A stretch of 11,946 nt of DNA, taken from Scenedesmus sp. ARA3. Lineage: Eukaryota; Chlorophyta; Chlorophyceae; Sphaeropleales; Scenedesmaceae. Location of the stretch: contig RWJK01000495.1 of NCBI GenBank assembly GCA_004335835.1, positions 1-11,946 on the forward strand. Reading direction: 5' to 3'. Positions within the stretch are counted from its first letter, which is position 1. Every line of letters begins with the position of its first letter. The position numbers were made by a program, and so were the translations under genes. The notes below the pieces were generated by a model, which saw nothing but the letters and a program-made list of their open reading frames with translations, had not been told where the DNA came from and ran no database searches. Below are positions 1 to 7,700 of this stretch, in pieces.

Positions 1-60
<60 letters not shown>

Positions 61-62
61 CA
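1..62. repeat. Microsatellite (CGCA)n followed by (CA)n
   Basis: Pure four-base repeat CGCA runs from the window edge to about position 48 and passes directly into a CA dinucleotide run to about 62. It probably continues beyond the left edge. It lies just downstream of the stop codon at 97-99 of the unrecognised minus-strand frame, so it would fall in or beyond that gene's 3' end. No coding function is suggested. Confidence 0.95.
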
Positions 63-96
63 CTTGATACTGGAGGCAGAACAGGCACATAAAATC

Positions 97-762
97 TCAA
101 GCAATGGCAGCCAGCAGCAGTCGAGGCTCTCCAAGTCCAGCAGAAGCTATGCTGAAGTAGCACCTCACCTCGCGCTTCATGCATGCCTGTATCCTAATGT
201 TGACGCTCAGTGTGCAATCACGCTCCTCCTGCTTGAAGCTCACTGCTAGCTCAGCGCTGTTCTTGAGGCTGACACTGCTGGCGTCTGAAATGCGGCTCTC
301 GTCAAGCCCCCTGCCCCACCAATAGCTTGCAGGCAGCGCCAGTTGCACGCAGGTGTCGACAGGCAGCGCGGGCGGAGGAGAGCCGCCTGCAGCAGACACT
401 GCGGCATCAGCTGCTCCTTGTCCAGCGCTGCCCACACCCTGATCCTGCCCTGGCTGCTCAGCTCCACCTGCACTGAGGCGCATCCCCTCGATGCTGCTGC
501 ACAGAGCCGCAGCCACAGCAGACTGCTTGGTCTGATCTGTTCCCGGCTGGACACTTTCCGCTTCACACAGCAGGCTGCCGCCAATCTTGGCGCCGCCACT
601 GCTGCTTTTCTGCGTAGCCGCCAGGTCACCGCCCTGCAGCAGCCGCTGCAGCTGCTCCATACCATCTGGTGACACCAGCAGCATGTAGTCTGCATCCTCT
701 GCTACCTGCAGGTAGCCCTGCTCTGCCAATGCTGTGAAGTAGGGCTTCCGCTCTGCTGGCAC
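97..762 (-). CDS. Unrecognised open frame, possible last exon of a gene (hypothetical)
   Basis: This is an open minus-strand frame of about 220 codons ending in TGA at 97-99. The first 50 residues look like ordinary globular sequence (ALAEQGYL, DADYMLLV, MEQLQRLLQ). The middle is a low-complexity Ala/Gly/Ser/Pro/Gln stretch. The last 85 residues look beta-rich (VQLALPASYWWGRG, DCTLSVNIRI). I recognise no family. There is no ATG at the start of the frame; the listed start is GTG at 762, and an in-frame stop lies just upstream. If it is real it is therefore an exon entered by splicing, possibly at AG before 762, but the strong acceptor nearby (TTTTCCCGCAG, about 775-785) would enter in a different frame. 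It could be the 3' end of the NB-ARC gene to the right, a separate gene, or not coding. Confidence 0.35.
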   Translation of the reverse strand: MPAERKPYFTALAEQGYLQVAEDADYMLLVSPDGMEQLQRLLQGGDLAATQKSSSGGAKIGGSLLCEAESVQPGTDQTKQSAVAAALCSSIEGMRLSAGGAEQPGQDQGVGSAGQGAADAAVSAAGGSPPPALPVDTCVQLALPASYWWGRGLDESRISDASSVSLKNSAELAVSFKQEERDCTLSVNIRIQACMKREVRCYFSIASAGLGEPRLLLAAIA

Positions 763-1192
763 CTTTTGTAGTCAACTCTGCGGGAAAACAAGGAATGGGC
801 TCGAACCAAAGCAAGCTGTGCCTTACACTAGTCATTGATTTTCACAACATATTGGCACTGAACTTGCCTGCTGCAGCACACGTCACAACACGGCTGCTGA
901 TGCTGACTGAACAAATGCATGGCATCAGTGTGTGGATAGTGCCATGCGTGGCGGCAGCGTGCCGCCTGCTGACACCATCGCCTGCTGCTATGTCAGCCAG
1001 CCCTGAGCTGCTGCCTTGACATTGCTGCAGCCTGTACATTGCTGCAGCCCAACCATTTCGTAAGCTCAACCACTGCAGTAGAAAGCTGCTGAAGTCTCCC
1101 TGCAAGCCGGCTCATTGCCTTTTCTTCAGCTGCGTTGCTGTTGCTGCCGCCGATGCTGTTGCCGTTGCCGCTGCTGCTGCTCTGCTGCTTAC
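763..1192. other. Non-coding stretch, probably intronic
   Basis: No convincing coding frame was found here on either strand. Reading on the minus strand, a strong donor (GAG|GTAAGC at 1192) opens it and an acceptor-like TTTTCCCGCAG near 775-785 lies at its other end, so it may be one intron. It contains a Leu/Ala-type GCA/CTG-rich run (about 1130-1190) and a short local duplication of ACATTGCTGCAGCC (about 1020-1048). Confidence 0.4.
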
Positions 1193-1331
1193 CTCACTCG
1201 CGTCTCTCTGCTCAGCGCTTGTAAATCTGTTCAGTTCCCCTAAGGCTTTCTGCGCAGCACAGCCAAGAAGACAGGGCAGCCTTTGCAGTGCTTCGAAAGC
1301 AGCAACATGTGATGTGACGTATTGCTTCACA
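1193..1331 (-). CDS. Putative internal exon, unknown product
   Basis: This 46-codon open segment is bounded on the minus strand by a strong donor (GAG|GTAAGC) and by an acceptor with two adjacent AGs (CTGCAGCAG, entry at 1334 or 1331, a NAGNAG site). The encoded peptide contains FEALQRLPCLLGC and QKALGELNRF and looks helical, but I recognise no family. Its phase would fit a donor inside the preceding NB-ARC exon (for example near the codons LLLSAL), which would make it a downstream exon of the same gene. That link is an inference, since no single donor there is clearly best. Confidence 0.35.
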
Positions 1332-1367
1332 CTGCTGCAGCATCAACAGCCCCTGCTACAACCCAGC

Positions 1368-1423
1368 GCAGCGAGTTCATCATCATCATCATGTTACCGT
1401 TTAAGCCATAGCAGCGAGTTCAT
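1368..1423. repeat. Dispersed CAT-repeat element, copy 1
   Basis: A (CAT)n run leads into GTTACCGTTTAAGCCATAGCA. The same module, differing at three positions in the GTTACC-to-CATAGCA segment, occurs at 2842-2881. Here the module is flanked by an exact 13-bp direct repeat, GCAGCGAGTTCAT (1368-1380 and 1411-1423), resembling a target duplication or a slippage footprint. Confidence 0.6.
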
Positions 1424-1506
1424 GTGTGTTTCTGCCCCCCAATGCTGAGCATGTCACCACTAGCAGCTGCGGTAAAAGCTGCACAGGCTGAAGCACGCTA
1501 ACATCT

Positions 1507-2709
1507 TCAGCAGGTTGGGCCACACTGAGGTATCTGTGCAACGTGGAAAACCCTCGCGTGCCCTCTCAACAGTGCTGACAGCAACAGCTTAAACTGTGCG
1601 TTAGATGTTCCCAGGGATTGCCAGGTGCAGAAGGTCAGTCGCTTGCTGGCATGAAGCTGCCGGCATGCCATCTGCTGTGCTCTCACCTGCCAGGAGCGTG
1701 CATCTGTTGGATCCTCCTCAATCGCGATGTATCTGCCGACAGCCTGCAGTGCCAGCGGGAGCCCGCTGCTTTTCACGAGGATGCTGTCTAAATGCTGCCT
1801 TGCAGCATGCGACAGGCCGTTGAAGCTCATGCCAGCGTAAGCACTAATGATCTGCTCCCGTACGAGCAGATCTGCAACCGGCGCCACTGCAACCTGTAAC
1901 CAGGTGGAGCGCGGGAAGTACCGAGTGCTGCGACTGGTGGCAATGACCACAGATGCCTTGCTCCTGCTCTTGAAGTGCGCCAGCAGCCGTTGCAGATGCG
2001 CGCTGTCCCAGACATTGTCACAGAGCAGCAGCAGCGGGCGCCCAGCCACTCCAGCCACTAGATCCACATCTATGTCAGCTGCTGGCAGCCCTATCAGAGG
2101 CAGGGACCCCATCTGGATCAGCAGGGCATTGAGGCACATCAGCTCGTCCCTGATCTTGACGTGCTTGTCGTCAACAAACTCTGCTAGCTGTACTTGAGCT
2201 GCGGTTCCATGCGGCTGGAAGTGCGGCTGCTCTGTCAGCAGCCTGTTGTACAGCGCAGTTGCAAGGGTGGTTTTGCCAACGCCGCCTGCAAGCGCAAATT
2301 AGATCATTGCAGATGTGAGATTTACAGCATCCGCTGATGGCAGCAACCAGCAACAAAGCAGCAAACGTACTTTACACGTTTTGTATGCACACTATGATAT
2401 CCCTTCATTTGTTGCTTAGACTGCATCAGCGCAGCCAGATTACAGCAGTTTTCCGCAACGTTATGTTGGACAGAGGGTTGAAAGCCCCACGTGTGGTGCG
2501 TACTGGTGACTGTCGCCCACGTCAGGCAATCTTCATAGTTGCAGAGGCACAGCAATTAGACAATAGCAAGCACAGTCACCACCATCGCCAACATGCTGCC
2601 CAAAAAGCATTGGTCACCTGGCCCGTACAGCCCCAGCATCCCGCCTCCTTTTAGCAAGTCAGCCAGGCGCTCCACCTCCTCATCGATGCCGCCCAAGCTC
2701 AAGCTTGAG
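1507..2709 (-). CDS. NB-ARC domain NTPase (NLR-type STAND protein), partial gene
   Basis: NB-ARC proteins are ATP/ADP switches of the STAND class; in land plants they are the core of NLR immune receptors. Two exons are supported: 2709-2618 and 2285-1507, with a 332-nt GT-AG intron splitting a glycine codon inside the P-loop. The joined frame gives 289 residues. The pre-P-loop region has GGIDEEVERLADLL, the P-loop is GPGGVGKTTLA (about residues 29-39), and ALYNRLL follows. Kinase-2 is LLLLCDNVW (2031-2008), the RNBS-B-like segment is SVVIATSRSTRY, and GLPLALQAVG sits at 1764-1735. In kinase-2 the usual second Asp is Asn. The frame continues about 65 residues past GLPLA into what may be the start of a winged helix and then stops at 1507. 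That stop may be read through an intron that I could not place. No leucine-rich repeats and no TIR or coiled-coil exon are visible; 5' exons beyond 2709 were not found. Could be a pseudogene fragment. Confidence 0.8.
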
Positions 2710-2841
2710 CTGGTTCAGTTAGTGTGCGCATGCAGATTTTCGTGCATGCGCCAGCTTCCCTACATCTGCTGCTGTTTCATTTCTTTTCGGTGCTGAATGC
2801 AGTGCCACTGCTGCTGCTTACGTAAATAAACTTTTAACGTG

Positions 2842-2881
2842 CATCATCATCATCATCATGTTACCCATCAAGCCATAGCAT
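2842..2881. repeat. Dispersed CAT-repeat element, copy 2
   Basis: (CAT)n followed by GTTACCCATCAAGCCATAGCA, homologous to the module near 1380-1412. It is bounded by GCATCATC on both sides. It lies in the intron or 5' region of the NB-ARC gene, and copy 1 lies just past that gene's last recognised coding segment. Confidence 0.6.
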
Positions 2882-3027
2882 CATCAAATTTTCAATGTGC
2901 ATGCAGGTCACACTATATATATGGTGTAAAAACTTACAACGTGCACGCAGGTCAAGCATTACAGGCAAGCATTATGCATTGTGGTGTTGTTTGTTAGACT
3001 GCCGCGGCTCCGGCACCAGCCTGTCTT

Positions 3028-3045
3028 GAAATGTGATCACATTTC
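3028..3045. repeat. Perfect 18-bp palindrome
   Basis: GAAATGTGATCACATTTC is identical on both strands. Its right half overlaps TCACATTTCCTCAT (3037-3050), which is repeated exactly at 3065-3078 after an AAT-rich run. It could be a protein-binding site or simply a local duplication; nothing decides this. Confidence 0.7.
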
Positions 3046-3485
3046 CTCATAATAATAATAATTATCACATTTCCTCATGAAAACTCACGATGTGACGGGT
3101 AGATGGTGGCCCACAGACGGTCTGAACTGAACTCTGTGGCAGCTTCTTTGTCACAAAGCACACAGTGTGGGCAAACATTATGATTTAAAGAGTTGCAGGT
3201 AACACCAATATCAAAGTACAGGACGGACCTACCTCAGGCACTAGCCCAGCGAGCCGATGTACCGCTCATGAGGGTTGCAATACATGACAATTTGCATGCA
3301 GAATGCATTCTATGTCTGCCAGTCAAGAAAAAACAGCACATGACATCAGCAACTCCATATTCCACACGAGATCCCACCTTCCTCTCAAACTACACAGCCC
3401 TCCATTTACGTCACCGCCACCTACCCTGAGATAAAGGGAAGCACCGCGCCCACGCTAGCAACGATGAAAGTATACCAAGAGTTCA

Positions 3486-3857
3486 GACTTTGTCCTAAGT
3501 ACTCTGTAGACAAAGTCATCTTGTCACGATAAGCGGAACATGAGCGCCCTGCAGTCAAGCTGCAGGGTTTAAGGTTTGGATCAGCGTAGCTGGGAGCGCC
3601 TGCCTTAGGCAGGCGGCTCCCATGTAAACTCCTTATCTGTGTTTACTGGGCAGGCAGTGCCGTGCATTTAGGCTGCCGCTGCCTTTCACGTTCTCGTGGT
3701 TGAGGCCTTCGTCTGTTATCTGTGTTTACTGGGTTGGAGAAGGCCTCAATTGCTAGTTCTGGTTGCCCACCGCACAAACATACTGTTGTACCACCTACAC
3801 ACTGTCTTTGGGCCTTGCCCATGAGGCCAGAGCGGAGCTCTGGGCACTCACGTGAGT
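3486..3857. other. Cluster of strong hairpins: candidate structured ncRNA or foldback element
   Basis: Perfect or near-perfect inverted repeats follow one another. GACTTTGTC pairs with GACAAAGTC (3486-3494 / 3509-3517). CCCTGCAG pairs with CTGCAGGG around a 5-nt loop (3547-3567). A 14-bp stem with one bulge and a TTA loop spans 3591-3622. An imperfect GGCAG.GCAG / CTGC.CTGCC stem lies at about 3649-3683. TGAGGCCTTC pairs with GAAGGCCTCA at 3701-3748. CCAGAGC pairs with GCTCTGG around GGA (3827-3843). ACTCACGTGAGT is a palindrome (3846-3857). The exact 18-mer TTATCTGTGTTTACTGGG occurs at 3633-3650 and again in the big loop at 3716-3733. No tRNA, rRNA, spliceosomal RNA or SRP RNA signature was recognised. 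Strand is unknown because the stems read both ways. Confidence 0.5.
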
Positions 3858-4194
3858 ATCACTTGGGAAGCGATAGTGTAGCTAATTAACAACTGCAGAA
3901 TGAGTGGCGCTGTCAACATTAGCAGCGGCGCTGCCAGCGTTGACGTGTGCAGCACGCAACAAAGTTATCTGCACACCACCAACGGCAGCGAGCCACAACC
4001 ACACAACCTGCACTGGACCATGACACGGAGTAGTGGGATCAACCTCCCAAAAATTACTGCATGCAGCAAAAGCCGGGCACTGGCGCGACAGCGCAAGAAA
4101 GCCTGCTGGCAGGCAGGCAGGGGGGTCCCTGCACACACTTGCAGCACTGACAAACACGAGCCGTACTCGCTTCAGACGTGCTGGAAAGTAAAGC
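3858..4194. other. Intergenic stretch downstream of BRR2
   Basis: Nothing recognisable was found here. A plus-strand frame beginning at 3900 exists but runs into the antisense of a duplicated BRR2 tail and shows no family features. No TGTAA-type polyadenylation motif, known from chlorophytes, was seen on the minus strand between 3400 and 4700. Confidence 0.4.
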
Positions 4195-4292
4195 TTACTC
4201 GCTCATCTCCTCGCTGCCGCTGCCCTCAGCTGCCTCGCCTACATTCAGCTCCACCTCATACTCCTGGTCACAGCCCAGCCAGCTGTCACACA
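4195..4292 (-). repeat. Duplicated BRR2 C-terminal tail, copy A (distal)
   Basis: Encodes the same last 31 residues ([12 protein letters not shown]... to EEMSE) and TAA stop as the real last exon at 4707. It differs from copy B at three codon third positions, all synonymous. Homology stops at the TGT of the Cys codon, where the upstream Phe-Phe-Met codons are missing. It lies 258 bp beyond copy B, so it sits in the 3' UTR or 3' flank. Confidence 0.9.
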
Positions 4293-4452
4293 GCAGGGCA
4301 AGCCTCTGGCCCCTGGCTTGAAAGCACAGTAACAGCCTGAGGACTGAACCTGCCATAACACAGCCTGCCCCTGCCTGTGCAGCTGGAAAAGCTGCACACA
4401 ACTACTTGGCTCACAAACACCTCACTCGCAGTGAAGGCAAAGGAAAGCAAGC

Positions 4453-4561
4453 TTACTCGCTCATTTCCTCGCTGCCGCTGCCTTCAGCTGCCTCCCCTAC
4501 ATTCAGCTCCACCTCATACTCCTGGTCACAGCCCAGCCAGCTGTCACACATGAAGAACAGC
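4453..4561 (-). repeat. Duplicated BRR2 C-terminal tail, copy B (proximal)
   Basis: Encodes the last 34 residues (from FFMCDSW) plus TAA, identical in protein to the real exon. Six codons differ and all are synonymous, including a swapped GCT GCA / GCA GCT pair. An acceptor-like AG (CAGTGCAGCAG) stands just upstream, so it could act as an alternative terminal exon, but no clear partner donor was seen inside the real last exon. Confidence 0.9.
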
Positions 4562-4706
4562 AGCCTGCTGCACTGCAGTGCAAACATGTTTGCCAGTGGC
4601 ACAACAGTGCAGCTGCCATGATGCAGCCTGCTTCTGCGCAGCGTGCACCACACGAGCCTACGCACATCTGCCCCTGAACGAGCCCTGCACTGTGCTCAAA
4701 GTGCGT

Positions 4707-7700
4707 TTACTCGCTCATCTCCTCGCTGCCGCTGCCTTCTGCAGCCTCCCCTACATTCAACTCCACCTCGTACTCCTGGTCGCAGCCCAGCCAGCTGTCA
4801 CACATGAAGAACAGCGTGAGCTTCGAAACCCCGACCTCTGCCGGCGCGTCAAATGCGAGCTTCACGCGCTGCGACTTGCCGAAGCTAACCCGCTTGATCC
4901 CCAGCAGCTTGTTGGCCTTGGGGTTGCCCACAACCAGCCACCAGCCCTCTTCGCGGACACCTGGGAAGCGAGGCGCATGCACAGGGCCGAGCTCGGTTGC
5001 ATCCTCCTCCATTTCGCGGTCCAGGTTTACGATGAGGGTCACGGAGTCGCCTGCTGCTACGTCGGGGCCGTCTGGCAGCTCCGTGGTGACAGAGATGTCG
5101 GGGTAGCGGTTGCAGACCGCAGTCACCTCGTCCAGCTGCCGGTCGCTCAGCTGCAAAGCAGACAAAGCAGACAGAGGCAGGGCAGGTGACACGCAGGCAG
5201 CAGTTCAGAAGGTGTGTGTTGGTCACGGAGATGTCGGTGTAGCGCTTGCAGACCGCGGTGACCTCGCTCAGCTGCATTTGAGTGAAGACACAGGGACAGC
5301 AGCAAAATGACAGTCACAGGCAGTAGTTGGTTGCAAGTATGCATGTAAGCCGTGCAACAGAAGCAGCTGACCGCATCAAACAGCAACATACGTTGTGAAG
5401 CCCCAGCGACCCATGCCACCTCAGCAAGCACACTGCAACCCCGGTTCCGTGCCTCCCACATCCACAATATAAGCCTCCCACATCCACAATATAAGCGTAT
5501 ACAACTTGTCGATCTATGGGCCTGCAGATACTTTTGCTCACTCCGGGGTGATAGCTTGCCCACCCTTGTAACAGACTTCTCTAATCAATGCCGATAAATT
5601 GCAATGAACATCATGATGTTTGTGCCGCACCTGCAGCAGCTCGCGCCGCTCCTCGTCGTCCATCTCCACCAGGTCAAAACACGGTGGACACGTCCTTGGC
5701 TATGCAAAACCTAATTCGTCGACATGCGGCGACCTCGGTCAACCCAAAATAACACCACAATGACAAACATAACAACATTTGAACTCACCTGCAGCAGCTC
5801 GCGCCGCTCCTCGTCGTCCATCTCCACCAGGTCAAACACCGTGGACACGTCCTTGGCCCCAGCAGCAGCCGCCAGCGCGGGCGTGAAGTGCGGCAGCTGC
5901 AGCAGCGGGCTGTCCTTCTCCCACTGGCCCTGCACCACCATCTGGCACATCTCCATGGCTGCCAGGGCGGGGTGCAGCCAGCCGCTGCTAGCCACCACGT
6001 CCACCACAGCCTGCAGGTGCAAAAAGGCAGATACAGCAGAAGGCGCAGCAGGCGTCAAAAGCTTCCTTGCCACCAGCCAATCATTGCAAGCAGCAACGCA
6101 GCCAGCCTCTGCTGGTCACCTGAACACATGCCAATGTCGATCTCGATCTTACACACAGAGGTTTTCTTCGGGTTCAACTCATTTGAGTGACAGCTCGAGC
6201 TGAGCTGTTTGCAGCTTTCAATCTTTTCAAGTATTGGCGGTGGCGCGTGCCACGTGAGCACACCAGCGTAACCCCTTTACTATAAACGCATGCGCAACTT
6301 CGCAATGCCTAGCGCACAGCAGTGCGCGCGTGGTTGCCAATTTCCACGGCGCAGCCAGCAGCCACAATCCCACAAACACCTCAATGACAACTACAACCTT
6401 TGATGAAACTCTACACGCACCTGCAGCAGCCGTGACGCCTCGCGCACTGCTGTGCGCGCGTCGTTGCCCATGTCGCCTCCCAGCCGCTCCCGGCTGAAGT
6501 GCGCCTGCAGCAGCGCGTTGACCTTGGTGTGCGGGTCTGCAAACTTGGGCCTGTCCACAGCCACGGGGGCGTGCTTGATGAGCCGCTCCACTGCGTTCTC
6601 TTCGCCGGGGCGCACCGGCAGCGTGTCAAACTCGCTGGCCGCTGCCACAATCTCCAGCAGGCCCTTGACCTGAAGAAAGAGTGAGGCAAGCGAGCGTGAA
6701 GAGTGAGAAAGAATGAGAGAGGGCAAGAAAGAGTGAGGGATGAGAGTGAGCTGCAGCGTGTCGAACTCGCTGGCGGCTGCCACGATCTCCAGCAGGCCCT
6801 TGACCTGCAGAAAGAGTGACGCAAGCAGAAGGCAAGAGTGGGGAATAATGAGAAGGGTGGGAAAGAGTGAGCGATGAGAGTGGCCGGCAGCGTGTCAAAC
6901 TCGCTGGCTGCTGCCACAATCTCCAGCAGGCCCTTGACCTGTAGCAAGCGTGGTTTTGAGTGGCAGTGAAGAAAAAAAGAGTGAGGACAGAAAAAGGCAT
7001 GCGCATCATCAAAGGGACAGAAAGAAGCATAGTGCAAGGCATGCTGCAGCGCACGTCGCAAGGCATGCAGGGAGCAGGCTTCCTGCAAGCTAGCCCTGCT
7101 GCTCCTGCAGGCTGCTTGCAAGCTAGCCCTGCTGCTCCTGCAGGCTTCCTGCAAGCTAGCCCTGCTGCTCCTGCAGGCTTCCTGCCAGCTAGCCCTGCTG
7201 CTCCTGCAGGCTTCCTGCCAGTTAGCCCTGCTGCTCCTGCGGGCTTCCTGCCAGCTAGCCCTGCTGCTCCTGCAGGCTTCCTGCAAGCTAGCCCTGCCGC
7301 TCCTACAGGCTTCCTGCTAGCTAGCCCTGCTGCTCCTGTAGGCTTCCTGCAAGCTAGCCCTGCTGCTCCTGTAGGCTTCCTGCAAGCTAGCCCTGCTGCT
7401 CCTACAGGCCTCCTGCAAGCTAGCCCTGCTGCTCCTACAGGCTTCCTGCAAGCTAGCCCTGCTGCTCCTACAGGCTTCCTGCAAGCTAGCCCTGCTGCTC
7501 CTACAGGCTTCCTGCAAGCTAGCCCTGCTGCTTCGCAGGCTGCGCCGCCGAACTTGGTCTTGGGTGTGAGAGAGTTGGCGAATAGCTCGGTGGTGGTGCA
7601 TGCAACATATGCAAGCATACTGCCAAGCATACTGCAAGCCCCACTGCTGAGCTGCTGAACCCAACAGCACACACTGCAGCTCTCACCTTGGTCTTGGGTG

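Larger units (their letters stand above)
2710..3485. other. Gene-poor stretch upstream of the NB-ARC exons
   Basis: No exon could be recognised on either strand. Any 5' exons of the NB-ARC gene must be very short or lie elsewhere. The stretch contains CAT repeats (2842-2881), three loosely repeated AACNNNTAACGTGCA-like motifs (about 2829, 2886 and 2931, the last two followed by GCAGGTCA), an 18-bp palindrome at 3028-3045, and a short AAT run. A plus-strand frame at 3193-3429 has no family resemblance and is treated as chance. Confidence 0.5.

Noticed and set aside
795..810. GGTTCGAGCCC on the minus strand, like a tRNA B box
   Set aside because: The surrounding bases do not form a T stem or an acceptor stem, and no A box or cloverleaf fits upstream.
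3486..3857. Known structured RNAs (U1-U6, U3, SRP RNA, hammerhead ribozyme) as an identity for the hairpin cluster
   Set aside because: None of the conserved boxes that I know for these RNAs is present on either strand.
3900..4340. Plus-strand 146-codon open frame
   Set aside because: Overlaps the antisense of tail copy A; composition is Ser/His/Cys-rich with no recognisable domain.
4195..4561. Tail copies as separate genes with starts at 4401 and 4665
   Set aside because: Upstream of the copied tail the frames lose all resemblance to BRR2. They are duplicated exon pieces, not independent genes.
4578..5189. Plus-strand 203-codon open frame
   Set aside because: Antisense shadow of the BRR2 last exon, which has clear family motifs on the minus strand.
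7077..7535. CRISPR-like regularly repeated array
   Set aside because: The units are head-to-tail without unique spacers, in an intron of a eukaryotic gene.
6960..7658. A plus-strand frame encoding [11 protein letters not shown] repeats
   Set aside because: Purely the translation of the minisatellite; it ends in antisense of a copied exon end and has no homolog that I recognise.
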